Assembly: GCA_905233185.1 (NCBI GenBank)
Contig: CAJODB010000002.1
Span: 58,073-122,072 of the forward strand
Length of the DNA: 64,000 nucleotides
DNA from: an uncultured Alphaproteobacteria bacterium
GTDB taxonomy: Bacteria; Pseudomonadota; Alphaproteobacteria; UBA3830
Direction: 5' to 3'
In this document: positions 32,296 to 42,719 of the stretch, piece by piece
Numbering within the stretch: position 1 is the first letter of the stretch
Layout of the letters: every line of letters starts with the position of its first letter
The notes under the pieces: generated by a model
The model's input: only the letters and a program-made list of their open reading frames with translations
Databases searched by the model: none
Told to the model about the DNA's origin: nothing
Translations under genes and position numbers: made by a program

Positions 32296-32309
32296 AAAGG
32301 AAAAGCAAC

Positions 32310-32642
32310 ATGGAAGTAAAAAGTACTGTTACAGAAGGCGTTACAGTTTTAACGCCGACAGGGAGAGTAGATACATCAACTGCGAAAGCATTTGAAACGT
32401 CGGTTATGGACGCTATAAACGCGAGCAAAAAAATCGCAATTGGGTTTAACGAAATCGATTATATATCCAGTGCGGGTTTGCGAGTCGTGTTAATGGCAGG
32501 CAAAAAACTCCAGGCCAGCGGTGGGGTTTTAGTCCTTATAAACATGCCGGAGAAGATTTTTGCCGTATTTAAAATGAGTGGATTCGATAAAATTTTAAAA
32601 ATCTGTTCATCTTTTGAAGAAGCTAAACCTTTTTTTAACTAA
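32310..32642 (+). CDS. STAS-domain anti-anti-sigma-like protein (RsbV-like)
   Basis: VLTPTGRVDTSTAKAFE…IDYISSAGLRVVLMAGKKL. Confidence 0.92.
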   Translation: MEVKSTVTEGVTVLTPTGRVDTSTAKAFETSVMDAINASKKIAIGFNEIDYISSAGLRVVLMAGKKLQASGGVLVLINMPEKIFAVFKMSGFDKILKICSSFEEAKPFFN

Positions 32643-32688
32643 TTTGTATTTTAATAAAAGTGTAAATAATAAAGTAGAAGGAGAAATC

Positions 32689-33750
32689 ATGGATAAAGAG
32701 CTAAAACAAAAAACAGAAAAGCACAATGATGGCAAAAAGCATCTGTCTATTGCTATGCAAGGCGGTGGTGCGCATGGTGCGTTCACTTGGGGTGTTTTGG
32801 ACAGGCTTTTGCAAGAGAAAGATCTTGTTGTAGAAGGCGTTTCCGGAACAAGCGCAGGTGCTATGAACGCAATGTCAACCGCGCAAGGTATTTTGGAGGG
32901 TGGAAATGAAGGCGCCAGGAAATTTATGGATAAATACTGGAGCATAATGTCCGACAGAGGCAGAACAAGTCCATTTAAGCCTGGTTTTTTGGATGTCCTC
33001 AATGGAAAATTTACAATGCACAATTCTCCTGGATTTTTGGCATTTGACTTTATTAGCAAGGTCATGTCTCCGTATCAATTGAATCCGGCAGGAGTAGATC
33101 CATTAAAGGATTTATGCGAAGAGTTATTTGATTTTGATAAGCTGAATTCAGATAAGAGAGTCAAAGTCTTTATGGCAGCTACGCACGTTTATACAGGAAA
33201 AATCAAAATCTTTTCTAACGTTAATGAAGAACTGAGTATTGAGACAATTTTAGCTACGGCTTGCTTACCGACTATTCATAATGCGGTTATGGTAAAAGGC
33301 GAGTACTACTGGGACGGCGGATTCAGCGGTAACCCAGCTATTTATCCGTTGATTTACAACTGCGAGACATCAGATATTATGATTATTAAGTTGAATCCGA
33401 CACATCGTCCAAGATTGCCGATTACGGCTTCTGAAATTGGAGATCGCTTGAACGAAATCAGTAATAACCTATCGATCATGAGAGAAGTACGCGCTATGCA
33501 CTTTATAACGAAATTGATCGACAGCGGAGTTGTGAAACCGGGAACTCTCAAGAGATTGCATGTTCACTTGATTGAAGATGAGAAAGTCTTCCAGGATCTT
33601 GGTTGGTCATCCAAGTTGAACACCGATATGGAATTCTTGCTGCATTTGAAAGAAGCGGGACGCATTGCTGGTGATAAGTGGCTCGAGAAGAACTGGGATT
33701 TCATCGGAAAGAAAGGAACAGCAGACCTTGTTGAGGAATTTGTTTCCTAA
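32689..33750 (+). CDS. Patatin-like phospholipase
   Basis: GGGAHGAFTWGVL, GVSGTSAGAMNA (GxSxG), YYWDGGFSGN (DGG); start at SD-linked ATG 32689. Confidence 0.92.
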   Translation: MDKELKQKTEKHNDGKKHLSIAMQGGGAHGAFTWGVLDRLLQEKDLVVEGVSGTSAGAMNAMSTAQGILEGGNEGARKFMDKYWSIMSDRGRTSPFKPGFLDVLNGKFTMHNSPGFLAFDFISKVMSPYQLNPAGVDPLKDLCEELFDFDKLNSDKRVKVFMAATHVYTGKIKIFSNVNEELSIETILATACLPTIHNAVMVKGEYYWDGGFSGNPAIYPLIYNCETSDIMIIKLNPTHRPRLPITASEIGDRLNEISNNLSIMREVRAMHFITKLIDSGVVKPGTLKRLHVHLIEDEKVFQDLGWSSKLNTDMEFLLHLKEAGRIAGDKWLEKNWDFIGKKGTADLVEEFVS

Positions 33751-34086
33751 GCTGATTGACAGTTAACAGTAACGACAGTTTTTTATCTGTTAAGTGCTGT
33801 TGTATAAACTCCTTCCCGCTGTGGAGTAGAGATATGAGAAAATCCAAATTGGATTTATCTCAGCTCTATTCTGCTGTGGGATCTCTAGTATTATTCCCTT
33901 TGCTATTCTTACAGCAACGTTATTAGATTTCTTGCTAAAGTAATTTTGAGTATTTGCAGTCTCTAATAGTTGTTAGATTCTAGATAATACTGTCTTTAAT
34001 ATTCGCAGATCTCCAGTATCGCAATATAGTTTTTACCTAATAAATGTTGTATTCTCGCCAGCAATAAATTTTAGTAGCGGTGTGAT

Positions 34087-34689
34087 ATGAACATTTTCGT
34101 TACGGGAACAGATACAGATGCAGGAAAAACGACAGTATCAGCATGGATTTGTTCAAAAATACATACAAAATACTGGAAATTAATTCAAACGGGAAACGAT
34201 TCTGACAGCGAAGTTATTCGCAAGTTCTCTCCGAGTACGGAAATTATTCCTGAAGCATACAGATTGAAGGCTCCTCTATCAGCTTATGACGCTGCAAATA
34301 AAGAATCTGTTACAATTGACATCGAAAAGCTAACAACAGCAGAAAACAGAATCGTAATTGAGGGAGCTGGCGGTGTTTTTGTTCCCATTTGTGATAATTT
34401 TCTTATGATAGATGCAATAAAATGTACTAATTCCAAAGCATTGGTAGTTGCTCGATCAAAGCTAGGTGTTATAAACCATATTTTGCTGACACTCTTTGCT
34501 CTCAAAAGTAAAAATATTCCGATTGTTGGTATAATTATCAGCGGTAATATAGAAGAAAATATCAAAAAAACGATCGAAAAATTTTCAGGAGAAAAAATAT
34601 TGGCAATCTTGCCTGAGCAGCAGAGCGATTTACGACCTCTTTTTGAATCCACACCACTGCCATCAGAAATTTCGGAGGTTTTATTATGA
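34087..34689 (+). CDS. bioD: Dethiobiotin synthetase
   Basis: MNIFVTGTDTDAGKTTVSAWI…VIEGAGGVFVPI; overlaps bioA. Confidence 0.93.
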   Translation: MNIFVTGTDTDAGKTTVSAWICSKIHTKYWKLIQTGNDSDSEVIRKFSPSTEIIPEAYRLKAPLSAYDAANKESVTIDIEKLTTAENRIVIEGAGGVFVPICDNFLMIDAIKCTNSKALVVARSKLGVINHILLTLFALKSKNIPIVGIIISGNIEENIKKTIEKFSGEKILAILPEQQSDLRPLFESTPLPSEISEVLL

Positions 34690-35930
34690 AGATTTGGCGA
34701 CCATTTACGCAGGAAAAAATTGTTCCTCCTGCGATAAAAGTTGTAAAGGGTGAGGGGCTATATCTTTATGCAGAAAATGGGAAGAAATATGCCGATATGA
34801 TTTCCAGTTGGTGGGTAAATATTCACGGGCATGCGAACAAAGAAATAGCTGAGGCGATTTCTAAACAGGCAGCGACTCTGGAACAGGTGATATTTACTGC
34901 TTTCAGTCATCAACCGGCAGAAGAAATCGCAGCAAAATTGAAAAGCGTCTTGCCCAATTCGCTGAACAAATTCTTTTTTTCGGACAATGGTTCTACAGCA
35001 GTCGAAGTTGCTCTGAAAATGGCGTATCAATTTTTCAAAAATAATGGTGAGCCAAATCGAAAAATTTATATGCACCTTGAAGGATCATATCATGGGGATA
35101 CGTACGGAGCTATGAGTGTTTCCGGGCGAAAGTCCATGTATCATTTCAATTTTTCGGATTTTTTCTTTGATACAATTTCTATAAGAGTGCCGGAATTCCA
35201 TGATGAAACACGAGATATTGAACAAACAGAAAATGACATTATAAGAGACGTTGAAAAAACGCTGGAACAGCACGGACACGAAATTTGCGCTTTAATCGTA
35301 GAACCTCTACTGCAAGCTGCAAGAGGAATGGTCGTATATCGTTCGAAATTTCTTGAAAGATTAATTGCGACAGTCAGAAAATTCGGTGTGTTGATAATTT
35401 TCGATGAAGTGATGACTGGCTTTTATAGAACAGGACGATTTTTTGCGATGGATTATTTGGAACATGAAAAGCCAGATCTATTGTGCATATCAAAAGCTCT
35501 TACGGGAGGCTTTTTGCCTTTGTCTATAACTATTGCTACTGAGCAAATATACAACGCGTTTCTAGCAGATGATTTTAGCAGAGCTTTTATTCATGGGCAT
35601 TCGTATACGGGAAATCCTATTGCCTGCGCTGCGGCGTGTAAATCTTTTGAAATTTTGATGAGAAAAGAAACGATCAAGCATATTAGAGAAATAGAGGAAT
35701 TTCATAAATGTACGAAGCTAAAAAATGTGCATAATAGAAGAAATCTTGGGGTTATGACTGCCTTTGATATGGCTTCAGTTGAGGCAGCGAAAGAATTGGC
35801 CGATAAACTGTTCGAAAAAGGAATATTTATCCGTTCTCTTGGAAAAACGGTATATCTTTTGCCTCCATATTGCATTTCAATAGATGAACTTGAAGGAGTT
35901 TATCGTGAAATATCGGATTTTCTGAGTTAA
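34686..35930 (+). CDS. bioA: Adenosylmethionine-8-amino-7-oxononanoate aminotransferase
   Basis: WRPFTQ…MISSWWVNIHGHANKEIAEAI…FFSDNGSTAVEVALKMA…YHGDTYGAMSVSG…FDEVMTGFYRTG…SKALTGG. Confidence 0.96.
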   Translation: MKIWRPFTQEKIVPPAIKVVKGEGLYLYAENGKKYADMISSWWVNIHGHANKEIAEAISKQAATLEQVIFTAFSHQPAEEIAAKLKSVLPNSLNKFFFSDNGSTAVEVALKMAYQFFKNNGEPNRKIYMHLEGSYHGDTYGAMSVSGRKSMYHFNFSDFFFDTISIRVPEFHDETRDIEQTENDIIRDVEKTLEQHGHEICALIVEPLLQAARGMVVYRSKFLERLIATVRKFGVLIIFDEVMTGFYRTGRFFAMDYLEHEKPDLLCISKALTGGFLPLSITIATEQIYNAFLADDFSRAFIHGHSYTGNPIACAAACKSFEILMRKETIKHIREIEEFHKCTKLKNVHNRRNLGVMTAFDMASVEAAKELADKLFEKGIFIRSLGKTVYLLPPYCISIDELEGVYREISDFLS

Positions 35931-35965
35931 TAATCGAGTTAGTTATAGTTATAATTAGTTGTAAG

Positions 35966-36424
35966 ATGCAAAAAATAGATTATCTTTCGGAAAAATTTGT
36001 TTCTACCGTTGCTCAATGGTATCTGGACAATTTTAGTAGAGACGATACAACAATAGAGTATTGCGAGAAGAAACTTCGTAATCGCCTAAATATAGATAAA
36101 TTGGATATGTGCTTTCTTTATTTTTGTAATGACGTTATGCCAGTTGGAACAGTCTCTTTAGCCGCAAATGACATTCCTAAACATCCAAAATTAACCCCGT
36201 GCATATCGAATCTTTTTGTCGCTGAAAAATTTCGTAAACAAAAAATCGGAGAATATCTTGTTGCGTTCGCTAAACAAAAATTGCGAAAACTCGGCTTTGA
36301 AAAAGCGTATCTCTATACAACGAATCCGACAATTCATGTATGGTACGAAAAACTCGGCTGGAAAATTATAGGAGAAGACTCTTTATTTGATATAAGAATA
36401 CGGATTATGGAGACGAAGTTATAA
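35966..36424 (+). CDS. GNAT-family N-acetyltransferase
   Basis: ISNLFVAEKFRKQKIGEYLVAFAKQKLRKLGFEKAYLYT…WYEKLGWKIIG. Confidence 0.85.
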   Translation: MQKIDYLSEKFVSTVAQWYLDNFSRDDTTIEYCEKKLRNRLNIDKLDMCFLYFCNDVMPVGTVSLAANDIPKHPKLTPCISNLFVAEKFRKQKIGEYLVAFAKQKLRKLGFEKAYLYTTNPTIHVWYEKLGWKIIGEDSLFDIRIRIMETKL

Positions 36425-36535
36425 TTCCTTTGAACAAAGGTAATGTTTCTTCAGCAAATATTGATATTTTTCTGCGAAATATATAAAATACCTGCAGTTT
36501 GAAGTAGAGAATTTTTGAAGTAGAGAGTTTTAAGA

Positions 36536-36964
36536 ATGGCAGGTTCAGTAAATAAAGTCATCTTAGTTGGAAATCTGGGTAGAGATCCGGAAATTCGTGC
36601 GGCTCAAGATGGTTCAAAAGTCGCCAGCTTTTCTGTAGCAACATCAGAAACATGGAAAGATAGAGTAAGTGGCGAGAGAAAAGATCGTACTGAGTGGCAT
36701 AGGATTGTTGTTTTCAATCCGAATCTTTGTGATATATGCGAGAAATATCTGCACAAGGGCTCCAAGGTCTATTTGGAAGGACAATTGCAGACTCGTAAAT
36801 GGCAAGATCAGACAGGGGCAGAGCGGTATACAACCGAAGTTATTCTCGGCAGATTCAGAGGTGAATTAGCTTTGCTGGATTCAAAAGGATCTTCAGAAGA
36901 TGGAGCTGCAGTAATGGATGATAAATCTGCGGAAGCTCCTATTGATGATGATATTCCTTTTTAA
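36536..36964 (+). CDS. ssb: Single-stranded DNA-binding protein
   Basis: [38 protein letters not shown]…; acidic tip DDDIPF. Confidence 0.98.
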   Translation: MAGSVNKVILVGNLGRDPEIRAAQDGSKVASFSVATSETWKDRVSGERKDRTEWHRIVVFNPNLCDICEKYLHKGSKVYLEGQLQTRKWQDQTGAERYTTEVILGRFRGELALLDSKGSSEDGAAVMDDKSAEAPIDDDIPF

Positions 36965-37089
36965 TTGAAGTGATTTTTTGTAGGGAAAAGCGTAGTAGTT
37001 GTATTTTTTTCTACGGCATGACGGTTATTTGTAACAATAGTGTTGTTGTTTGCCGTGATTTTGGATGATCATATTTTCGGAGATTTTTT

Positions 37090-39738
37090 GTGGAAACAGA
37101 GAATAACAAACAAGATATAATTCCCGTTGCCATAGACGAGGAGATGCAGAAGTCATATCTTGACTATGCGATGAGCGTTATTGTCGCTCGTGCTCTTCCT
37201 GATGTCAGAGATGGTCTGAAACCTGTACATCGTCGTATCATATATAGCATGACGGAAAACGGTTTCGACTATAACAAAGCTTTCCGTAAATCCGCTCGTA
37301 TCGTTGGTGATGTTATAGGTAAATATCACCCGCACGGAGATGTTGCCGTCTACGAATCTATGGTTCGTATGGCTCAGCCATTTTCTATGCGTGAATGTCT
37401 TATCAATGGTCAAGGAAACTTCGGTTCCATGGACGGAGATAGTCCCGCTGCCATGCGTTATACCGAGGCAAGATTATCTAAGATCGCTCATTCCCTGACT
37501 GAGGATTTATATAGTGATACAGTTGATTTTCAACCAAACTACGATGAATCTTTGCAAGAACCTAAGCTGCTTCCTACGAGATTTCCTAACCTGTTAGTAA
37601 ACGGAGCCAACGGAATCGCTGTTGGTATGGCTACAAACGTTCCTACGCACAATCTCGGTGAGGTGATTGATGCATGTGTTGCGGTTATAGACAATCCCGA
37701 AATTACCGTAGATGAGTTGCTGAATGTAATACAGGGGCCTGATTTCCCAACAGGAGGCATAATTCTTGGGCGTGCCGGTATTATTTCCGCATTTAAGACG
37801 GGACGTGGGTCAATAATGATTCGCGCAAAAACTCATGTCGAGGAAATACGCAAGGACCGTTTTGCGATTGTAATGACTGAGGTTCCTTATCAGGTTAATA
37901 AAGCAAAATTAATTGAGAAAATCGCAGCTTATGTAAATGAAAAAGTCATAGAAGGGATATCTGATTTACGCGATGAATCTGACAGGGAAGGCGTAAGAGT
38001 CGTTATTGAGCTGAAAAGAGATGCCAATGCTGATGTTGTGCTGAATCAGTTATTCAAAAATACGCAAATGCAGACGTCATTCGGTGTGAATATGCTTGCC
38101 TTGCATAATGGACGGCCGAAATTGGTTAATCTTCTCGATGTTTTGAAGATATTTATCGAGTTTAGAGAAGAAATTGTCGTTCGTCGTACAAGATTTAACC
38201 TTAATAAAGCCAGGGATCGTGCGCATTTATTGATTGGTCTCGCAATTGCCGTCGCAAATATTGATGAAGTCGTGAGAATCATCAAAACCAGCAAGGATCC
38301 GGGAACGGCGAAAACAACTCTTATGACCGTGGAATGGGAGGCGGAAGATATTGCTCCGTTAATTTACCTGGTCAATGATCCAAACAGCATATATGTTGAT
38401 GGAAAATGCCGACTAACAGAAGCTCAGGCACAAGCTATCTTAGATTTGAAACTGCATAGGTTAACAGGCCTGGAGAGAACAAAAATTTCCGATGAATTAT
38501 CTTCTTTAGCTGAACAAATCAAAGATTTTTTGGATATTTTGAGTTCAAAAGAGCGCGTTTACGGAATAATTCGTGAAGAACTTACAAAAATTAAGGAAGA
38601 TTTCGCCAATCCTCGCAGAACAGCGATTGAAGAAGCCGGAGAAGAGCTTGATGATGAGGATTATATCCAAAAAGAAGATATGGTTGTTACGATCAGTAAT
38701 ACAGGATATATAAAGCGTGTTCCGTTGAATACATATCGTGCGCAAAAACGTGGCGGAAAAGGTCGTACAGGTATGGAAACAAAAGAAGAGGATTTTGTGC
38801 ATGATCTTTTCGTCGCAAATACTCATACACCTGTTTTATTCTTCTCCACAATAGGTATTGCGTATAAAATGAAGGTCTACAAGATTCCTCTTGCAGGGCC
38901 GAAGTCCAGAGGTAAAGCGCTGGTTAATGTCTTACCTATTAAAGAAAAAGAAGCATTATCTACTGTTCTTGCATTACCAGATGAGTCGGAGTGGAACGAT
39001 CACGATATAGTCTTTGCAACTTCAAAAGGAACAGTACGTCGCAACAAACTTTCTGATTTCGTCAACGTAAAAGCGAGCGGAAAGATTGCTATGAAATTCG
39101 AAGGTAAGGAAAAGCTTGTTTCAGTATCGCTTTGCAAAGACGGAATGGATGTTATGTTGGCGTCTAAAATGGGCAAATGCGTACGATTCCCTGTAAGTGA
39201 GTTGCGCGTATTTAATAGCCGCAGTTCCACGGGTGTACGAGCGATGAAGTTGGTAGGTGATGATGAAGTTATATCAATGACAGTCCTTAACAATGGCAGC
39301 TTAACTCATGAAGAACGCGAAGAATATGTCAAATATTCTAACTGGCAGAGACGCAGTAAGGAAGAAATGGTCGTTGATCAGGTAATGACACCTCCTGCGA
39401 AATATGAGGAGATGAAGAGCCTGGAACAAATGCTTATCACAATTACAGAAAAAGGACTTGCAAAACGTACATCTTCGTTTGAATATAGGACGAGCGGACG
39501 AGGAGTCCAGGGAGTTAAAAACATCGATATGAACTCAAAGACAGGGAAAGTTGTCGCGGTGTTCCCTGTAAATGAGAATGACGAGGTTATGCTTGTAACA
39601 GACTCCGGGAAGTTGATTCGTTGTCCTGTAGATAATATAAGAATCACAGGCAGAAGTGCGCAGGGAGTAATACTTTTCAGAGTTGAACAGAATGAAAAGG
39701 TTGTTTCGGCAGTCAGATTGGTAGATGGTGAGAGTTAA
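37090..39738 (+). CDS. gyrA: DNA gyrase subunit A
   Basis: [29 protein letters not shown]…[22 protein letters not shown]…; GTG start. Confidence 0.99.
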   Translation: METENNKQDIIPVAIDEEMQKSYLDYAMSVIVARALPDVRDGLKPVHRRIIYSMTENGFDYNKAFRKSARIVGDVIGKYHPHGDVAVYESMVRMAQPFSMRECLINGQGNFGSMDGDSPAAMRYTEARLSKIAHSLTEDLYSDTVDFQPNYDESLQEPKLLPTRFPNLLVNGANGIAVGMATNVPTHNLGEVIDACVAVIDNPEITVDELLNVIQGPDFPTGGIILGRAGIISAFKTGRGSIMIRAKTHVEEIRKDRFAIVMTEVPYQVNKAKLIEKIAAYVNEKVIEGISDLRDESDREGVRVVIELKRDANADVVLNQLFKNTQMQTSFGVNMLALHNGRPKLVNLLDVLKIFIEFREEIVVRRTRFNLNKARDRAHLLIGLAIAVANIDEVVRIIKTSKDPGTAKTTLMTVEWEAEDIAPLIYLVNDPNSIYVDGKCRLTEAQAQAILDLKLHRLTGLERTKISDELSSLAEQIKDFLDILSSKERVYGIIREELTKIKEDFANPRRTAIEEAGEELDDEDYIQKEDMVVTISNTGYIKRVPLNTYRAQKRGGKGRTGMETKEEDFVHDLFVANTHTPVLFFSTIGIAYKMKVYKIPLAGPKSRGKALVNVLPIKEKEALSTVLALPDESEWNDHDIVFATSKGTVRRNKLSDFVNVKASGKIAMKFEGKEKLVSVSLCKDGMDVMLASKMGKCVRFPVSELRVFNSRSSTGVRAMKLVGDDEVISMTVLNNGSLTHEEREEYVKYSNWQRRSKEEMVVDQVMTPPAKYEEMKSLEQMLITITEKGLAKRTSSFEYRTSGRGVQGVKNIDMNSKTGKVVAVFPVNENDEVMLVTDSGKLIRCPVDNIRITGRSAQGVILFRVEQNEKVVSAVRLVDGES

Positions 39739-39747
39739 GAGTTAAAT

Positions 39748-40857
39748 ATGGCGTCTATAATACTGGAAAATGTTAGCAAGTCCTTTAGGGATAGCGAGAT
39801 TATAAAGAACATCAACCTCACCATAGAAGATGGAAAGTGTACCGTTTTGGTAGGTCCTTCAGGATGTGGAAAATCAACTCTGTTGCGTCTTATATGTGGG
39901 CTAGAAGAACGCACTTCTGGTGATATTTTTATTGGTGATAGACTCGTAAATGATATTCCACCGGCAAGTCGTGGCTTAGCTATGGTATTTCAGACATACG
40001 CTCTCTATCCACACATGACCGTTTTCGAAAATATGGCTTTTGCTTTAAAAGTACGCAAATATAAGAAGGCTGATATAGAGAATCTTGTTGTTAAGGCTGC
40101 GAGAACGTTAAAAATTGATCATTTGCTCGAAAGAAAACCAAAAGAACTTTCTGGTGGGCAGCGTCAACGAGTAGCAATCGGACGAGCTATTGTTCGCAAT
40201 CCTTTTGCTTTCCTTTTTGATGAGCCGCTGTCGAACCTTGATGCGGCGTTACGTAGCCAAATGAGATATGAACTTGCGAAACTTAAAGAGCAACTGAAGA
40301 CAACAATGGTGTATGTTACGCACGATCAAGCAGAGGCAATGACACTTGCTGATAAAATTGTTGTTATGAGAGACGGAGTTATTGAGCAAGAAGGATCACC
40401 GCTTGAGCTTTATATGTCGCCTGTAAATACTTTTGTAGCAAAATTCATCGGATCAAGCGAAATGAATATATTGAATTTGAGATTTTCCGAACAAAGTGGA
40501 AAAATTACAGTATTTAAACTTGAAACAGATGAAGAAGTTACATTCAATCGCAAGGCAGATTTCACTTTTGATCCATCAAGTCGGTATTATCTTGGAATTC
40601 GTCCGGAAGATTTGGAAATTATACCCGTCGATTCTATGTTTTTTGGGAATAAGCTTGATGCAACAGTGTTACTTGCTGAAAATTTAGGTGGAGAAGGTTT
40701 TGTCCATGTTACTTTAGCCGATGGAACATCTGTAGCGATAAAATCGAAGAATTTTAACGCAAAACCGGGAGACAAAGTTAAGGTCGGATATCCATACGAA
40801 AAGTGCTATCTGTTTGATAAGAATCAAAAAACCATCTGGGGACAAGAAAAGAAGTAG
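39748..40857 (+). CDS. ABC transporter ATPase, UgpC/MalK/MsmX-type
   Basis: LVGPSGCGKSTLLRL, LSGGQRQRVAIGRAIVRNPFAFLFDEPLSNLDAALR, C-terminal regulatory (TOBE-like) domain. Confidence 0.93.
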   Translation: MASIILENVSKSFRDSEIIKNINLTIEDGKCTVLVGPSGCGKSTLLRLICGLEERTSGDIFIGDRLVNDIPPASRGLAMVFQTYALYPHMTVFENMAFALKVRKYKKADIENLVVKAARTLKIDHLLERKPKELSGGQRQRVAIGRAIVRNPFAFLFDEPLSNLDAALRSQMRYELAKLKEQLKTTMVYVTHDQAEAMTLADKIVVMRDGVIEQEGSPLELYMSPVNTFVAKFIGSSEMNILNLRFSEQSGKITVFKLETDEEVTFNRKADFTFDPSSRYYLGIRPEDLEIIPVDSMFFGNKLDATVLLAENLGGEGFVHVTLADGTSVAIKSKNFNAKPGDKVKVGYPYEKCYLFDKNQKTIWGQEKK

Positions 40858-41028
40858 AAAAGAGTTTTTTAAAAGAGCCTCTTAATGCCGTTTTAAGAGT
40901 TATTTCAAATTGTGGTCATATTCTCTGTTAGAGAAGGGAAAAGTCATTTAGTATATTGCAAATCCTCTCTTTCTCAGATATTATAAAACCCTTTGTAACA
41001 TTTTTATTGTGATCGTGAGGTTATCAGT

Positions 41029-42297
41029 ATGTCAGATGTATTATCAGTTGAGAAAAAACATCATTCTCCATTAGTTATATGGGGAGTGCTAGTGATGTTT
41101 TTCATATATCAATTCATTGCACGGTCTGCTTTTCCTACTGTCTTAACCGAAGAATATATGAAGTACTTCTGCCTTGATGCTAAAGGAGTTGGGGCTCTCG
41201 TCAGTTGCTATTATATCATTTATACATTTGTTCAAATTCCTGTTGGTTTCATTATAGATCGATTTAGTCTGAGATTAATTGCTCCGTTTGCTGTTATAAC
41301 TTGCGCGACTGGTGTATTGATATTTGTTTCTACACAAAATGTCCTTATAGCGAGTATTGGTCAAATGCTTGTCGGTCTTGGATCAGCTTTTTCTTTCCTT
41401 ATGATACTGAAAGCTTCCATAGATTTATTTCCTCCTGAACGTCGTGCTGTAATGATGACTTTAGCAACATCAATCGGTTGCCTAGGACCTGTTGTATTTG
41501 GTCCTCTTGTTGCAATAATAGTGCGTACATTTGATTGGAGAAGCGTTATGATAGCCTATACTTTTACAGGCTATTTGTTGGCAGGATTTATATGGTACCT
41601 TATCGATGATAGCAATCGCAAAAACTCAACTCAGAATAATCAAAAGATGAGTATAATCCAGTCGCTGAAAATCATTATTTCATCACCACAAGCTTGGATA
41701 TTGGCGATATTTGCGCTTATGCAGTATTCTCCTTTGAGTGCTCTTGCTGATCTGTGGGGAACTTCATATATCAAAAAACTATATGATGCCGATACTGCTG
41801 TGTCTTCATTCGCGAATAATATGATATATCTGGGCATGATAATCGGAGGGCCTCTATTTTCATATTTCGCTGTTTATATAGATAGCTATAAGAAGACCAT
41901 GATTTTGTCATCCATAGGCTGTGCTGCTGTTTTTGCCGCAATCCTATTTTCGGGGCATTATTTTTCGTTATATGGAATGTTTGCTTTATTTTTCCTTACT
42001 GGATTTTTCTCAAGCGCAACGCTGCATTTCACCCTTGCTGCGGTTCTTTTGCCGCGTGAAGTCGGAGGAGCATTGTCAGGGTTCGTTAATATGGGCAGTA
42101 TGCTTAGCGGAGTGATATTGATGCCACTCATTGGTTATCTCATAGATAGTTCATGGGATGGAACAATCGAAAATGGATTAAAAGTGTATAGTCTAGCAGA
42201 CTTCAGATTCGGATTATCATCGGTTTTTGTGACTTTGTTGCTTGGGGTTCTTTTTGTTTTCTTCATGAAGGACAAATCACCAAAAGCTGCGGAGTAA
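41029..42297 (+). CDS. MFS transporter
   Basis: 12-TM-like hydrophobic protein; VGFIIDRFSLRLIAPFAVI, GSAFSFLMILKASIDLFPPERRAVMM. Confidence 0.85.
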   Translation: MSDVLSVEKKHHSPLVIWGVLVMFFIYQFIARSAFPTVLTEEYMKYFCLDAKGVGALVSCYYIIYTFVQIPVGFIIDRFSLRLIAPFAVITCATGVLIFVSTQNVLIASIGQMLVGLGSAFSFLMILKASIDLFPPERRAVMMTLATSIGCLGPVVFGPLVAIIVRTFDWRSVMIAYTFTGYLLAGFIWYLIDDSNRKNSTQNNQKMSIIQSLKIIISSPQAWILAIFALMQYSPLSALADLWGTSYIKKLYDADTAVSSFANNMIYLGMIIGGPLFSYFAVYIDSYKKTMILSSIGCAAVFAAILFSGHYFSLYGMFALFFLTGFFSSATLHFTLAAVLLPREVGGALSGFVNMGSMLSGVILMPLIGYLIDSSWDGTIENGLKVYSLADFRFGLSSVFVTLLLGVLFVFFMKDKSPKAAE

Positions 42298-42426
42298 TAG
42301 GGATCGTTTCTGCTTAGGGATAATATTTAAAGCCTTTTTCAGATTAGCTATTACTATTATACGCTTGAAATTTCAAGGCGCATATAGACTGCCACAAACT
42401 TTTTCGGATTAAATAAAACACAAACT

Positions 42427-42502
42427 TGGCGTCCCCAACGAGATTTGAACTCGTGTTGTCGCCGTGAAAGGGCGATGTCCTAGGCCTCTAGACGATGGGG
42501 AC
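42427..42502 (-). tRNA. tRNA-Glu (anticodon UUC), CCA encoded
   Basis: Minus strand gtccccatcgtctagaggcctaggacatcgccctTTCacggcgacaacacgagttcaaatctcgttggggacgcca folds as a cloverleaf. Confidence 0.96.
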
Positions 42503-42719
42503 TCAGACAGAGTGGTAATGCATAGCGATGAATCAAAAAACTCATAACAACAGTTTCACAAAACCATCTTGAGGCAAGATATAATAAACTGCGATTTAAA
42601 TCAACTTAAATTCAAGGATTCAAAAATTATTTTTTGTGTAAACGTAATTTTTGGTAACTAATTATTAATAAAGTTTGTAAAATAATTAACGCCTATTCTA
42701 TGTAATTAATGAGGTTCTT

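Noticed and set aside
33750-34087. BioR- or BirA-type operator before bioD
   Set aside because: Looked for TTATMKATAA or TTGTAAACC-N15/16-GGTTTACAA style sites and saw none.
40862-40910. Hairpin ctcttaa-tgccgt-ttaagag downstream of the ABC ATPase
   Set aside because: Weak AT-rich stem without a convincing U-tract; not called as a terminator.
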